The notes beneath the pieces were generated by a model. It did no database searches and was not told the DNA's origin. It was given only the letters and a program-made list of their open reading frames with translations. A stretch of 64,000 bases of DNA, from the NCBI RefSeq assembly GCF_013839525.1, contig NZ_JACDIS010000009.1:62001-126000 (forward strand). Reading direction: 5' to 3'. Below are positions 51,292 to 60,357 of this stretch, in pieces; the stretch's first letter is position 1, and each line of letters opens with the position of its first letter. Both the position numbers and the translations under genes were made by a program. The stretch comes from Chthonobacter rhizosphaerae (GTDB lineage: Bacteria; Pseudomonadota; Alphaproteobacteria; Rhizobiales; Pleomorphomonadaceae).

Positions 51292-52743
51292 TCAGGCCCC
51301 GTGGCACTTCTTGAACTTCCTGCCGCTGCCGCACGGGCACGGGTCGTTGCGGCCGACGCCCGCATAGCTCGCCTCGACCACGGGCAACGCCCTCGCGTCC
51401 ATGGGCTGTCCGCCCCGCCTGGCGCGCGCGAGAGCCGCCAGAGCGGTCGGCAGCGTCGCGAAGAACTCGGCCCGGGCGTCCGCGGCCATCCGGCGCGTCA
51501 TCTTCCGGCCCGGCGGCGCGGCGAGCACCACCAGCGTCTCCAGGATCGGAACCGCGCCCGCGCGCTGGATGAAGGCCGTCCAGCGGGTGTCGTCGAGGTT
51601 CACGGCGAACAGGAAGCCCGCGGCCCAGCCGGCGCCCGACCCGTCGCCCAGAGGCGCCACCGGTATCTCGTACGGCTGGTCCTCCTCGATCATGGTGCGG
51701 CGGGCGTTCAGGTGACGGCGCGCGATCTCGCGCGCCCTGGCCTCGATGGCTTCGTCCGGAAACGGCGGCACCGTTTCGGCGTCCGGCCCGGCCAGAAGGA
51801 TCGGGAACCACTCGTCCTCCGGCACCGTGAGCGGACCCACGGCGACGCCGGTGAGGAAGCCGTCCATCTCCTCGAAGGTGAGGGCGTCCTCGCCGCCGAC
51901 CAGGTAGAGCGTCTCGATCAGCCAAGCGATCTCGTCGCTGTGGGCCGGAAGCTGGGCGCGCACCTCGGCGACGCCGAACATGCCGGGCACATAGGCCTGC
52001 GGATCGAGGGGCGTCAGGCCGGCCGCCGGATCGGTCACCGGAACGACCTGGATCTCTTCGAAGTTGGTCGGATCGGACGGGTCCGCCACGGCCCTCGCGT
52101 ACATGGCCTCCAGATCCGCGACCCCGAGGTCGTCTCCCTGCGCCGCAAGCTGCTTGTGGGCCTGACGGAGTTTCGCCATGGCGCGGGGCAGGCCGAGCCC
52201 CGCGATCACGTCCTCCATGACGATCCGGACGAGTTCGTCGTGGCGATCGAGCCTTAAATCGAACGCCGACAGCATCATGGTGTCGACGGCGGCCCGTTCG
52301 ATCCGCCCGTCGAAGGCCAGGCGGGCGATGGTGTAGAGCAGCACCGGCCAGGTCGTCGGCGGCAGCCCGCGCGACAGGAACCGCGCCTTCAGGGCCTCCG
52401 CGTCGCCGTCATGGAGGGTCGCGAGGATCGACGCGAGCTCGGACACCATGGCGTCGCCGAAGAACCGCTCGAACGCGAGCGGGTTCGTGTCCAGCGCCTG
52501 GAGAAGCGGCCCGAAGAGGCCGGCGCGTCCCGCCGCGGCCATTGCCGGCAGCGCGTAGAGCATCATCTGCTCGTCCTCGGGCAGCGCGATGCCGCCGCGG
52601 CCCAGGGTGTCCAGCACGGCGCGGACCTGCGGCTCCAGGTCGTCCGCCCGCTCCACCGCTTCGCGCAGATCCTCGTCGCTCGGCCGCGGCTTCGCCCAGC
52701 GCAGGCGGTGCGGAAGATCATGGTTCTCGGCCCGGTCGCTCAT
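51292..52743 (-). CDS. DUF1186 / UPF0149 (YecA) / SEC-C multidomain protein
   Basis: 483 residues. N-terminal DUF1186-like helical domain (about 20-230), a UPF0149/YecA-like domain (about 260-400, with LTFEEMDGFLTGVAVGP), and a C-terminal SEC-C zinc motif GRNDPCPCGSGRKFKKCHGA. The zinc hook (C-x-C...C-H) matches those in SecA and YecA, which bind the ribosome or SecB-type partners. The three-part fusion suggests an adaptor working in protein targeting or quality control; that is inference. Single gene, divergent from the efflux operon. No clear ribosome site for ATG 52743. Confidence 0.8.
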   Translation of the reverse strand: MSDRAENHDLPHRLRWAKPRPSDEDLREAVERADDLEPQVRAVLDTLGRGGIALPEDEQMMLYALPAMAAAGRAGLFGPLLQALDTNPLAFERFFGDAMVSELASILATLHDGDAEALKARFLSRGLPPTTWPVLLYTIARLAFDGRIERAAVDTMMLSAFDLRLDRHDELVRIVMEDVIAGLGLPRAMAKLRQAHKQLAAQGDDLGVADLEAMYARAVADPSDPTNFEEIQVVPVTDPAAGLTPLDPQAYVPGMFGVAEVRAQLPAHSDEIAWLIETLYLVGGEDALTFEEMDGFLTGVAVGPLTVPEDEWFPILLAGPDAETVPPFPDEAIEARAREIARRHLNARRTMIEEDQPYEIPVAPLGDGSGAGWAAGFLFAVNLDDTRWTAFIQRAGAVPILETLVVLAAPPGRKMTRRMAADARAEFFATLPTALAALARARRGGQPMDARALPVVEASYAGVGRNDPCPCGSGRKFKKCHGA

Positions 52744-53006
52744 CTAAAGGTCCCCGGCGTCAGGCGGCGCGGCGGCCTGCGGCCTTTCCGTTTGTGGCGA
52801 TCCATCCCAAATGGGTAAGGACCGGTCGCAGTCTCGCGAGACCGGCGAACGGCCGTTTCCATAGCAGCATCAAGGCGCCGGCGCGACCGCTTGATCCAGC
52901 GCGGCGTTTCCTTCGCGACAGGTCGTTACATCTCCAGGCGAGCGCTGCCGCCGGCGCTTTGGCACACTCTTCGGTGCGCATCCGCGCACGCCAGATCGGA
53001 TCCTCG

Positions 53007-54290
53007 ATGACGACGCTCGATCACCCCGCCGCCACCCGCCCAGCCGTCAAGGAGGTGCTGGACCGGGCCGCCCGCGCCCGCCGGCCGCGCCGGATCGCCG
53101 CCCGCGTCGCCTGGACGCTGCTGGCGCTCGCGCTCGCCGGCGGCGCGGCGTCCTGGTGGATGGGGCGCGGCGAGACCGTGGTCGCCTTCGTGACGAAGCC
53201 GGTGAGCGAGGGCGGGCTGACCGTCACCGTCACGGCGACCGGCTCGCTCTACCCCACGAACCAGGTGGAGGTGGGCAGCGAGCAGTCCGGCACCGTGCGC
53301 CGGGTGGCGGTGGACTTCAATTCCAGGGTCGCCAAGGGCGACGTCCTCGCCGAACTCGACACGGACAAGCTCGCCGCCGCGGTGGAGAGCGCCCGCGCCA
53401 AGCTCGCCGCCGCCGAGGCCAACGTCGCCGAGGCGGACGCCACCATCGTCGAGAAGAAGGGCGACTTCGACCGCAAGTCCGTGCTCCTGGAGCGGCGGGT
53501 CATCTCCAGCCAGGAGCTGGAGACCGCCCGGGCCGCCTACGACCGGGCGCTCGCCGCGCGCAAGAGCGCGGCCGCCCAGGTGGAGGTGGCGGCGGCCGAC
53601 CTCCGGCTCGCCGAGACCAATCTCGCCAAGACGCGCATCCTCTCGCCCATCGACGGCATCGTGCTCACCCGCTCGGTCGACCCCGGCCAGACCGTGGCGG
53701 CGTCCCTCCAGGCGCCCGTGCTCTTCACCCTCGCCGAGGACCTTTCCAAGATGGACCTCCGCGTCGACGTGGACGAGGCGGACGTCGGCCGCGTGGCCGT
53801 CGGCCAGAAGGCCACCTTCACGGTGGACGCCTATCCGGACCGCGCCTTCCCGGCCTCCATCCGCGACGTGCGCTTCGCCTCGGAGACGACCCAGAACGTC
53901 GTCACCTACAAGGCGCTGCTGACCGTGGACAACGCGGACCTGTCGCTCCGCCCGGGCATGACGGCGACCGCCGACATCGTGGTGGACGAGGTCGAGACCG
54001 CGCTCCTGGTGGACAACGCGGCGCTCCGGTTCACGCCGCCGTCCGAGGAGACGGACGCGCGCGGCAGCGCCGGCCTGTTCAGCTTCTTCATGCGCCGTCC
54101 GCCGCAAACGTCCGAGCCCAAGCCGGAATCCGCGACCGGAGAACAGCGCACGCTCTATGTGGAGCGCAACGGCGTCGCCGTGCCGGTGCCCGTCACCGTC
54201 GGGCCGACCGACGGCCGGCTGACGGTGATCCGGTCCGGCGAGATCCGGGCCGGCGATCCCGTCATCGTCGACTACACCGAAGCCAGGTGA
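53007..54290 (+). CDS. HlyD/MacA-type periplasmic adaptor subunit
   Basis: 427 residues. One N-terminal membrane helix (about 32-52), a lipoyl/barrel-sandwich region (VTVTATGSLYPTNQVEVGSE), long coiled-coil hairpin (about 120-200) and the sandwich return (ILSPIDGIVLTRSVDPGQTV), then beta-barrel (DLRVDVDEADVGRVAVGQKA) and membrane-proximal domain. It links the inner-membrane ABC transporter to an outer-membrane channel in tripartite efflux. ATG 53007; weak ribosome site. First gene of the three-gene operon; no TolC-like gene is in the window. Confidence 0.9.
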   Translation: MTTLDHPAATRPAVKEVLDRAARARRPRRIAARVAWTLLALALAGGAASWWMGRGETVVAFVTKPVSEGGLTVTVTATGSLYPTNQVEVGSEQSGTVRRVAVDFNSRVAKGDVLAELDTDKLAAAVESARAKLAAAEANVAEADATIVEKKGDFDRKSVLLERRVISSQELETARAAYDRALAARKSAAAQVEVAAADLRLAETNLAKTRILSPIDGIVLTRSVDPGQTVAASLQAPVLFTLAEDLSKMDLRVDVDEADVGRVAVGQKATFTVDAYPDRAFPASIRDVRFASETTQNVVTYKALLTVDNADLSLRPGMTATADIVVDEVETALLVDNAALRFTPPSEETDARGSAGLFSFFMRRPPQTSEPKPESATGEQRTLYVERNGVAVPVPVTVGPTDGRLTVIRSGEIRAGDPVIVDYTEAR

Positions 54291-54300
54291 GGCCCGCCCT

Positions 54301-55023
54301 ATGGACGCCGGACCGCTCCCGCCGCCGCTGATCGCGCTCCACGGCGTCTCCCGCGTCTACGGCCGGGGCGAGGCCGAGGTCGTGGCGCTCGCCCGGGTGG
54401 ACCTGGAGATCCGACAGGGGGAGTTCGTGGCCATCATGGGGCCGTCGGGGTCGGGCAAGTCCACGGCGATGAACATCCTCGGCTGCCTCGACACGCCGAC
54501 CGGGGGCGACTACCTGTTCGACGGCGTTTCGGCGGGCGACCTCGACCGCGACGGCCGCACGCTGCTCCGACGCTCCTTCATCGGCTTCGTGTTCCAGGGT
54601 TTCAACCTCCTGCCGCGCACGACCGCGCTCGAGAACGTGGAGCTTCCGCTCGTCTACCGGGGCATGCCGGCGGACCGGCGGGCGGTCCTGGCCGCCGACG
54701 CGTTGGCGCGGGTGGGCCTATCGGGACGCGAGGACCATACACCGTCCGAGCTTTCCGGCGGCCAGCAGCAGCGCGTCGCCATCGCGCGGGCGATCGTCAC
54801 GGACCCGCTCCTCCTCCTCGCCGACGAACCCACCGGCAACCTGGACACCCGGACCAGCGAGGAGATCATGCACCTCCTCACCGCGCTCAACCGGGAGCGC
54901 GGCATCACCGTCGTGATGGTCACGCACGAGCCCGACATCGCCGCCCATGCCCGGCGGGTGATCCGCTTCAAGGACGGTCGGATCGAGGACGACCGGCTCC
55001 AGGCGGCGGCGCTGCCATGCTGA
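54301..55023 (+). CDS. MacB/LolD-type ABC transporter ATP-binding protein
   Basis: 240 residues. Walker [11 protein letters not shown]-loop VFQGFNLLP, signature LSGGQQQR, Walker [14 protein letters not shown] and H-loop VTHEPDI. Starts 10 bp after the adaptor gene and overlaps the permease gene by 7 bp. Here the MacB ATPase and membrane parts are separate genes rather than a fusion as in E. coli MacB. Powers the efflux or lipoprotein-type transport done by the adaptor and permease. Confidence 0.93.
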   Translation: MDAGPLPPPLIALHGVSRVYGRGEAEVVALARVDLEIRQGEFVAIMGPSGSGKSTAMNILGCLDTPTGGDYLFDGVSAGDLDRDGRTLLRRSFIGFVFQGFNLLPRTTALENVELPLVYRGMPADRRAVLAADALARVGLSGREDHTPSELSGGQQQRVAIARAIVTDPLLLLADEPTGNLDTRTSEEIMHLLTALNRERGITVVMVTHEPDIAAHARRVIRFKDGRIEDDRLQAAALPC

Positions 55024-56222
55024 GCGAATCCGTCCTCCTGGCCCTCCGGGCGATCCGCCGCAACATCCTGCGCTCCTTCCTCACCGTGCTCGGCGTGGTG
55101 ATCGGCGTGGCGGCGGTCATCGCCATGGTGACGATCGGCAACGGCGCCACCGTGCGCATCCAGTCGGAGCTCGGCAGCCTCGGCAATAACCTCCTGTTCA
55201 TCCAGCCGGGGCAGGGCGGCCCGGGCGCGCCGAGCGGGGAGGCGCGGCTGTTCACGGTCGCCGACGCGGAGGCGATCCGCCAGCAGGTTGGCGGCGTGGC
55301 GGCGGTCGCGCCGGTGAGCCGGGCATCCGCCACAGTGGTCTACGGCTCGGAGAGCCGCGCCACGACGGTGGTCGGCAGCACGTCCGACTACCTCGTCACC
55401 CAAGGCTGGGACATCGCCCTCGGGCGCGGATTCCTCGACGGCGAGGTCCGGGGCGGCCGGTCGGTCTGCGTCATCGGCGAGACCGTGCGCCGCGAGCTGT
55501 TCGGCGCCGCCGACCCGGTCGGAGCGTCCATCCGGGTGAGAACCGTGTCCTGCCCGATCGTCGGCGTGCTCGCCGCCAAGGGCCAGTCGGCCGGCGGGGC
55601 CGACCAGGACGACACGGTGATCATGCCGCTCCGCGCAGTGCAGCGGCGGCTCTCGGGCACCACCACCGTCGCCACCATCCTGATCTCGGCTGAGGACGGC
55701 GTGGACACGGCCCGCGTCCAGGCCGCGACGACCGAGCTCCTGCGCGAGCGGCGCGGCGTGCAGCCGGGCGAGAAGGACGACTTCGCCGTCCGCGACATGC
55801 GCCAGATCGTCCAGACCATGACGGCCACCACCGGCGTCCTCACCGGCCTCCTCGGGGCGGTGGCGGCCGTCAGCCTCGTGGTCGGCGGCATCGGCATCAT
55901 GAACATCATGCTCGTCTCGGTGACCGAGCGCACCCGCGAGATCGGCATCCGCCTCGCCATCGGGGCGCTGGAGCACCAGGTGCTGACCCAGTTCCTGGTC
56001 GAGGCGGTGATGCTGTCGCTGTTCGGCGGCCTGGTCGGCATCCTGCTCGGCCTCGGCCTCGCCTTCGCCGCCTCGCAACTCCTGGCGGTGCCCTTCGTGG
56101 TCGACCCCGGCGTCGTCGCCGGCGCCTTCGTGTTCTCCGCCTTCGTCGGCATCGCCTTCGGCTACTTCCCCGCCCGCAGCGCCGCCCGCCTCGACCCCAT
56201 CGAGGCCCTCCGCCGCGAATGA
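55017..56222 (+). CDS. MacB-type ABC transporter permease (FtsX family)
   Basis: 401 residues, four membrane helices. N-terminal [28 protein letters not shown], a large periplasmic domain (about 50-270) and C-terminal FtsX helices with [20 protein letters not shown] and [10 protein letters not shown] at the end. Overlaps the ATPase gene by 7 bp. The three genes form a MacA-MacB type export system; the substrate (peptide, lipid or macrolide-like compound) cannot be told. Confidence 0.92.
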   Translation: MLSESVLLALRAIRRNILRSFLTVLGVVIGVAAVIAMVTIGNGATVRIQSELGSLGNNLLFIQPGQGGPGAPSGEARLFTVADAEAIRQQVGGVAAVAPVSRASATVVYGSESRATTVVGSTSDYLVTQGWDIALGRGFLDGEVRGGRSVCVIGETVRRELFGAADPVGASIRVRTVSCPIVGVLAAKGQSAGGADQDDTVIMPLRAVQRRLSGTTTVATILISAEDGVDTARVQAATTELLRERRGVQPGEKDDFAVRDMRQIVQTMTATTGVLTGLLGAVAAVSLVVGGIGIMNIMLVSVTERTREIGIRLAIGALEHQVLTQFLVEAVMLSLFGGLVGILLGLGLAFAASQLLAVPFVVDPGVVAGAFVFSAFVGIAFGYFPARSAARLDPIEALRRE

Positions 56223-56427
56223 CGACGAGCAGGTGCGACACCGGTCGGCAGTTGAAGCCGGCGGGCCGATCGCCGATGATCGCCACCCCATGGCTCGCAT
56301 GCCCCGGACCCGAGTCGGGTCGTCTCGTCCGGCCGCTGTCCTGCCCTCCGCCGAGGCGGCGCTCGCGCGCGCCCTTCTGCGGCTCGCCCGGCCGGCGGAG
56401 CCGCTCCTCCTGATCTGAAGGCGCTCG

Positions 56428-57489
56428 ATGTCCGCTCCGGTTCCTGTCTTCGACGGCCACAACGACGTTCTGCTGCGGCTCCACCTGACGCCGTCGGACA
56501 GGCCGGAGCGGCTGTTCCTGGAGGGCGGGGCGGATGGCCACCTGGACCTGCCGCGCGCCCGCGACGGCCGTTTCGTCGGCGGCCTGTTCGCCGTCTTCCC
56601 GCCGTCGCCGCGCTCCATCGCGGACGCCGGCAAGGGCATGGTGCCGGGCGGCTACGACCTGCCGCTGCCGCCGGCGCTCGCACTCGACGACGCCCGCGCG
56701 AGCACCGTCGCCATGGTGTCCATCCTGCACCGGATCGTGCGACGGTCGAACGGCGCGGTGGCGCTCTGCCGCACGGCGGGCGAGATCCGGGACGCGATCG
56801 GGCGCGGCGCGCTCGCCACGGTCCTCCACGTGGAGGGCTGCGAGGCGATCGACACGGACCTGCGCTTCCTCGACGTGCTGCACGCGGCAGGCCTGCGCTC
56901 GCTCGGGCCGGTCTGGAGCCGCCACAACGCGTTCGGCCACGGCGTGCCGTTCCGCTTCCCGTCGACGCCGGACACCGGCCCCGGGCTCACCGAGGCGGGC
57001 GAGCGCCTGGTGAAGGCCTGCAACGAGCTGAACATCCTGGTGGACCTCTCGCACATCACCGAGCGGGGCTTCTGGGACGTGGCGCGCCTCTCCAAGGCCC
57101 CGCTCGTCGCCTCCCATTCGAACGTGCACGCGCTGACCCCGTCGGCGCGCAACCTCACCGACCGCCAGCTCGACGCCATCCGCGACAGCGACGGCCTCGT
57201 CGGCCTGAACTTCGCCACCTGCTTCCTGCGCCCGGACGGCGCCATGCGCAGCGACACCACCCTCGATCCCATGATCCGCCACCTGGACGCCCTTATCGAG
57301 CGGCTGGGCGAGACCCGCGTCGCCTTCGGGTCCGACTTCGACGGCGCGCTCATCCCCCGTGCGATCGGCACCGTCGCCGGCCTGCCGGCGCTCATCAAGG
57401 CGCTCCGCGCCCACGGCTACGACGACGCGCTGCTGGCGAAGATCGGCACGGAGAACTGGCTGCGCGTGCTGGAACTGACGATCGGCTGA
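56428..57489 (+). CDS. Membrane dipeptidase-like peptidase, M19 family
   Basis: 353 residues. Amidohydrolase fold with the binuclear zinc ligands of the M19 group: His/Asp in FDGHND, Glu in [10 protein letters not shown], His in [10 protein letters not shown], His in [10 protein letters not shown] and Asp in [12 protein letters not shown]. No signal peptide or anchor, so it is probably cytoplasmic. It cleaves dipeptides, possibly with a D- or dehydro-residue. The first ATG in frame (56428) is used. The 205-bp gap upstream shows no gene. Confidence 0.9.
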   Translation: MSAPVPVFDGHNDVLLRLHLTPSDRPERLFLEGGADGHLDLPRARDGRFVGGLFAVFPPSPRSIADAGKGMVPGGYDLPLPPALALDDARASTVAMVSILHRIVRRSNGAVALCRTAGEIRDAIGRGALATVLHVEGCEAIDTDLRFLDVLHAAGLRSLGPVWSRHNAFGHGVPFRFPSTPDTGPGLTEAGERLVKACNELNILVDLSHITERGFWDVARLSKAPLVASHSNVHALTPSARNLTDRQLDAIRDSDGLVGLNFATCFLRPDGAMRSDTTLDPMIRHLDALIERLGETRVAFGSDFDGALIPRAIGTVAGLPALIKALRAHGYDDALLAKIGTENWLRVLELTIG

Positions 57490-57521
57490 GACCCGGCCCG
57501 GCCGCGCGGCCGTCCGTCCCG

Positions 57522-57914
57522 TCAGGGATCGCGGCTCCGGCCGTCCGGCTCCCGGTCGTCGTCCCGATCTTCCGGATCCTCGTCCCGGTCCTCCGGATCC
57601 TCGTCCTCGCCGTCCGGGTCGACCCCCTCGGCCACGCTCCGGCGCACGCCCCAGCCCGTCAGCACCTCGTCCATGTCGGCGGCCACGAAATGGCGGGCGC
57701 TCGCCTTGTCGAAGCCGTCGTCGAGCAGGTCTTCATAATCGGTGAAGGTGTGGCGCACGTAGGCGACGAGCGACAGCCACGCCGCCGTTTCGGGCGAGGC
57801 CGGCTTCAGCCCGCGGCTGTCCATGGCGTGATCCACGATCACGCCGCGCTCGTGCTCCGGCACGCCGGGCGCGAGCCTGAGGAGGGCGGCCTCGATGTCG
57901 GTGCGTCGGCCCAC
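57522..57914 (-). CDS. DUF2293 domain protein
   Basis: 130 residues. DUF2293 segment (about 6-92: LLRLAPGVPEHERGVIVDHA, LSLVAYVRHTFTDYEDLLDD, GWGVRR) followed by a very acidic tail with short D/E/P/R repeats (EDEDPEDRDEDPEDRDDD). GTG 57914 has GGAG upstream. Follows the aldo/keto reductase by 21 bp on the same strand, so probably co-transcribed. Function unknown; the family is often found in alphaproteobacteria. Confidence 0.75.
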   Translation of the reverse strand: MGRRTDIEAALLRLAPGVPEHERGVIVDHAMDSRGLKPASPETAAWLSLVAYVRHTFTDYEDLLDDGFDKASARHFVAADMDEVLTGWGVRRSVAEGVDPDGEDEDPEDRDEDPEDRDDDREPDGRSRDP

Positions 57915-57935
57915 GGCGCGCTCCGGCCGGCCCGG

Positions 57936-58769
57936 TCAGAGCATCTCCAGCGGCCGCTTGCGGCGCGGCGGCTGGTGGGCGGCGTCGATCTCGGCCAGGT
58001 CCTCCGGCGTCAGCACGATGTCCGACGCTTCCGCGTTCTGGCGCACGTGCGGCAGCGAACTCGCCTTCGGGATCGCCATCACGTCGCCGTGCCGGATGGC
58101 CCAGGCGATGGCGATCTGCGCCGCCGACACCGCGTGCCGCGCCGCCACGGAGGCGAGCGCCCGGGAGGCGAGCAGCTTGCCGCCCTGGCCGACCGGCGAG
58201 TAGGCCATCACCGGCATGCCGCGGTCCCGGTGCCAGTCGAGAAGGTCGAACTCGATGCCCCGGTTTTCCGGGTTGTAGAGCACCTGGTTGGTGGCGCAGG
58301 GCACGGTGGGCGCCAGCGCCTCCAGTTCCTCCATGTCGGAGACGTCGAAGTTGGAGACGCCCCAGCGGCGGATCTTGCCGTCGCGGATCAGGGTCTCGAA
58401 CGCCTCCACGGTCTCGGCCAGCGGCGTGCCGCCGCGCCAGTGCAGAAGGTAGAGATCCAGCCGGTCGGTCTTCAGGCGCTTCAGGCTGCGCTCGCAGGCG
58501 CGCAGGACGCCGCGCTTGTCGGCGTTGGACGGCAGCACCTTGGAGACCAGGAACAGGCTGTCGCGCCGGCCCGCCATGGCCTCGCCCACCAGATCCTCCG
58601 CGTCGCCGTCCCCATACATCTCGGCCGTGTCGATCAGCGTCATGCCGAGGTCCATCCCGGCCTTCAGCGCCGCCACCTCGCGGGCTCGGTTGCGGGCGTC
58701 GCCCATCATCCAGGTGCCCTGGCCGATGGCTGGCACCACGGTTCCGTCGTTGAGCGTGACCGTCCGCAT
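57936..58769 (-). CDS. Aldo/keto reductase
   Basis: 277 residues, NADPH-dependent TIM-barrel reductase. Catalytic tetrad visible: Asp and Tyr in IDTAEMYGDG, Lys in LVSKVLPSN, His in LYLLHWRGG; the cofactor-binding AIPKASSLPHVRQNAEAS follows near 235. ATG 58769 starts MRTVTLNDGTVVPAIGQGTW with GAGGAGAG upstream; ATG 58787 is an alternative. Substrate could be a methylglyoxal- or sugar-type carbonyl; not determined. Confidence 0.9.
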   Translation of the reverse strand: MRTVTLNDGTVVPAIGQGTWMMGDARNRAREVAALKAGMDLGMTLIDTAEMYGDGDAEDLVGEAMAGRRDSLFLVSKVLPSNADKRGVLRACERSLKRLKTDRLDLYLLHWRGGTPLAETVEAFETLIRDGKIRRWGVSNFDVSDMEELEALAPTVPCATNQVLYNPENRGIEFDLLDWHRDRGMPVMAYSPVGQGGKLLASRALASVAARHAVSAAQIAIAWAIRHGDVMAIPKASSLPHVRQNAEASDIVLTPEDLAEIDAAHQPPRRKRPLEML

Positions 58770-59109
58770 CCGGCTTTCTCTCCTCATAAGCGAAACCTGC
58801 TCGAAGCCTAGACCACGAGCGCTCCGACAATGTGGCATGAGAGAGGATGTGGGTTCGGCATAGGCCGCCGTCCACAGATGGACGTCGAGCAGGGTTTAAA
58901 ATACCAGCGTACGAAATCCGCGCATGCTCAGGACGGGGGCTCCTTTTGTCATTGTCAAAGCGGCTCCGGGAAAGCTCCCGGAGCGCTTCGCACCTTCGAT
59001 AAAGTGTAAAGCACGCTAAGTGAATATCTCTGAACGGATGGTGAGGTGTTCAAGAGATAGTCACAGGAAACGTCGCAGAACTTATGCTCTAGTGCAGACT
59101 TCTAATTTT
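58770..59109. other. Low-GC intergenic region
   Basis: Noticeably poorer in G+C than the surroundings (for example TTTAAAATACCAGCGTACG and GATAAAGTGTAAAGCACGC). Holds a perfect hairpin GCTCCGGGA-AAGC-TCCCGGAGC (58963-58984), which on the minus strand lies 126 bp past the 53-aa gene and might act as a weak terminator. No gene seen. Confidence 0.5.
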
Positions 59110-59271
59110 TTACTTGCCGACTGCGTTTAGCTTTGAACACTCATTACATAGCGGCTTCCCGCCAGTGCCGGTCTGATAATTCTCCTTCTCGATGTTATTG
59201 CCCGTATTGCAGTTGGTATTGTTGTGGTGGATTGTCTGCTTTCTTGAGTTCCATGGTGCCGTTTTGGGCAT
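59110..59271 (-). CDS. Small Cys/His-containing protein (53 aa), putative zinc-binding
   Basis: ATG 59271 with GAGGAGCG upstream and TAA stop at 59110. The protein reads MPKTAPWNSRKQTIHHNNTN then CNTGNNIEKENYQTGTGGKP and ends LCNECSKLNAVGK. His15/His16, Cys21 and the pair Cys42-x2-Cys45 could bind zinc. GTGGKPLCNEC looks like a conserved family motif, and I believe similar short proteins are widely distributed, but I cannot name the family. The gene is AT-rich compared with its neighbours, suggesting transfer. Confidence 0.62.
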   Translation of the reverse strand: MPKTAPWNSRKQTIHHNNTNCNTGNNIEKENYQTGTGGKPLCNECSKLNAVGK

Positions 59272-59448
59272 AAGTGGCGCTCCTCACTGTCGTTAACAAT
59301 GAAAAGATTACCACCTTTGTTAGAGAAGTCGATTCGTATTCGCCTGAACGCAGGACTCCATCAGTTCTGCAAACGGTCGTCTGGACGCATCTTTCGACCT
59401 GGTTGAAGCGCGTCCGCCGGTCGGCGGAAACGCGCTTCGTCCTCACAA

Positions 59449-60039
59449 TCAAGCCGCGATCTGGCGCGGCGCGTGGCGACCTTCGCGGATCTCCTCGATG
59501 ATCTTCGCCACGAAGGCGTCCAGGTCGTCCGGCTTGCGGCTGGTGACGAGACCGTTGTCGGTGACGACCGGCTCGTCGGCGAACTGCCCGCCGGCGTTGA
59601 TCACGTCGGTGCGGATCGAGTGGTAGCTGGTCACCTTGCGGCCCTTCACGACGCCGGCTTCCACCAGAAGCCACGGCGCGTGGCAGATGGCGGCCACCAC
59701 CTTGCCGCTCTCGTAGAAGCTGCGGATCAGCTGCAGGGCGGTCTTGTCGACGCGCAGGTTGTCCGGGTTGATCACGCCGCCCGGCAGCACGAGGGCGTCG
59801 TAGTCGCCGGCCGAGGCGGATGGGATCGTCTTCGTCACGTCCACGGTGCGGCCCCAGTCGGGCTTGTCGTCCTGACCGGCCCAGGCGGTGAGCTTGCCGG
59901 GTTCGCGGGTCTTCTCCGGGCCGGCCACGTCCACGGTCGCGCCGGTGGCGCGCAGCTTTTCGAGCGGCACGAAGAGTTCCGATTCCTCGAAGCCGTCGCT
60001 GGCGAGAATGAGGATCTTGGCGTTCGCGATGTCGACCAT
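59449..60039 (-). CDS. DJ-1/PfpI family protein (type 1 glutamine amidotransferase fold)
   Basis: 196 residues. Nucleophile Cys in VVAAICHAPWLLVEAG (about 117), elbow Glu in ASDGFEESEL (about 19) and GDYDALVLPGGVINPDNLR. The family includes protein deglycases, proteases and stress proteins; a stress-protection role is usual. ATG 60039 has AGGAG upstream. Alone in its orientation. Confidence 0.9.
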   Translation of the reverse strand: MVDIANAKILILASDGFEESELFVPLEKLRATGATVDVAGPEKTREPGKLTAWAGQDDKPDWGRTVDVTKTIPSASAGDYDALVLPGGVINPDNLRVDKTALQLIRSFYESGKVVAAICHAPWLLVEAGVVKGRKVTSYHSIRTDVINAGGQFADEPVVTDNGLVTSRKPDDLDAFVAKIIEEIREGRHAPRQIAA

Positions 60040-60357
60040 GCCGGTCTCCTAGTCGGGCTTCAGCCCCCCGGCGACGAACGTCGGCTCCGAAGGTCCGTTC
60101 CGATGTGAATCATCGCCGCGCTTCACGAACCCGTCAGACCGGCCGTGAGAAGGGGCGGGGAGCGCGGCGCGCGATCGTCCGGCTTGGCAAGCCGGGGCGG
60201 GCTCCCTCTAATGGCGGCCGGGCGCGGCGGTCCGGTTCGCGAGTCGGGCGGTGGCGATCGCCGGCCGGGTCTCGCGTCCCGTTGAGTGGCCGGCTTCCGG
60301 CTGCTCGGTGCGAGGCGGGCCCGGCGTTCCGCCGCATCCAGCAACGGCGGTCCGGAC
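60040..60357. promoter_or_regulatory. Divergent promoter region with a 17-bp palindrome
   Basis: 318 bp between the DJ-1-like gene and the HTH-PBP regulator. CCGGCTTG-G-CAAGCCGG (60179-60195) is a perfect inverted repeat with 8-bp arms and could be an operator, possibly of the adjacent regulator. No gene seen; the rest is GC-rich. Confidence 0.45.

Noticed and set aside
54654-56639. Long minus-strand frame opposite the MacB-type genes
   Set aside because: No motif, composition typical of antisense in this genome; the ATPase and permease motifs are on the plus strand.
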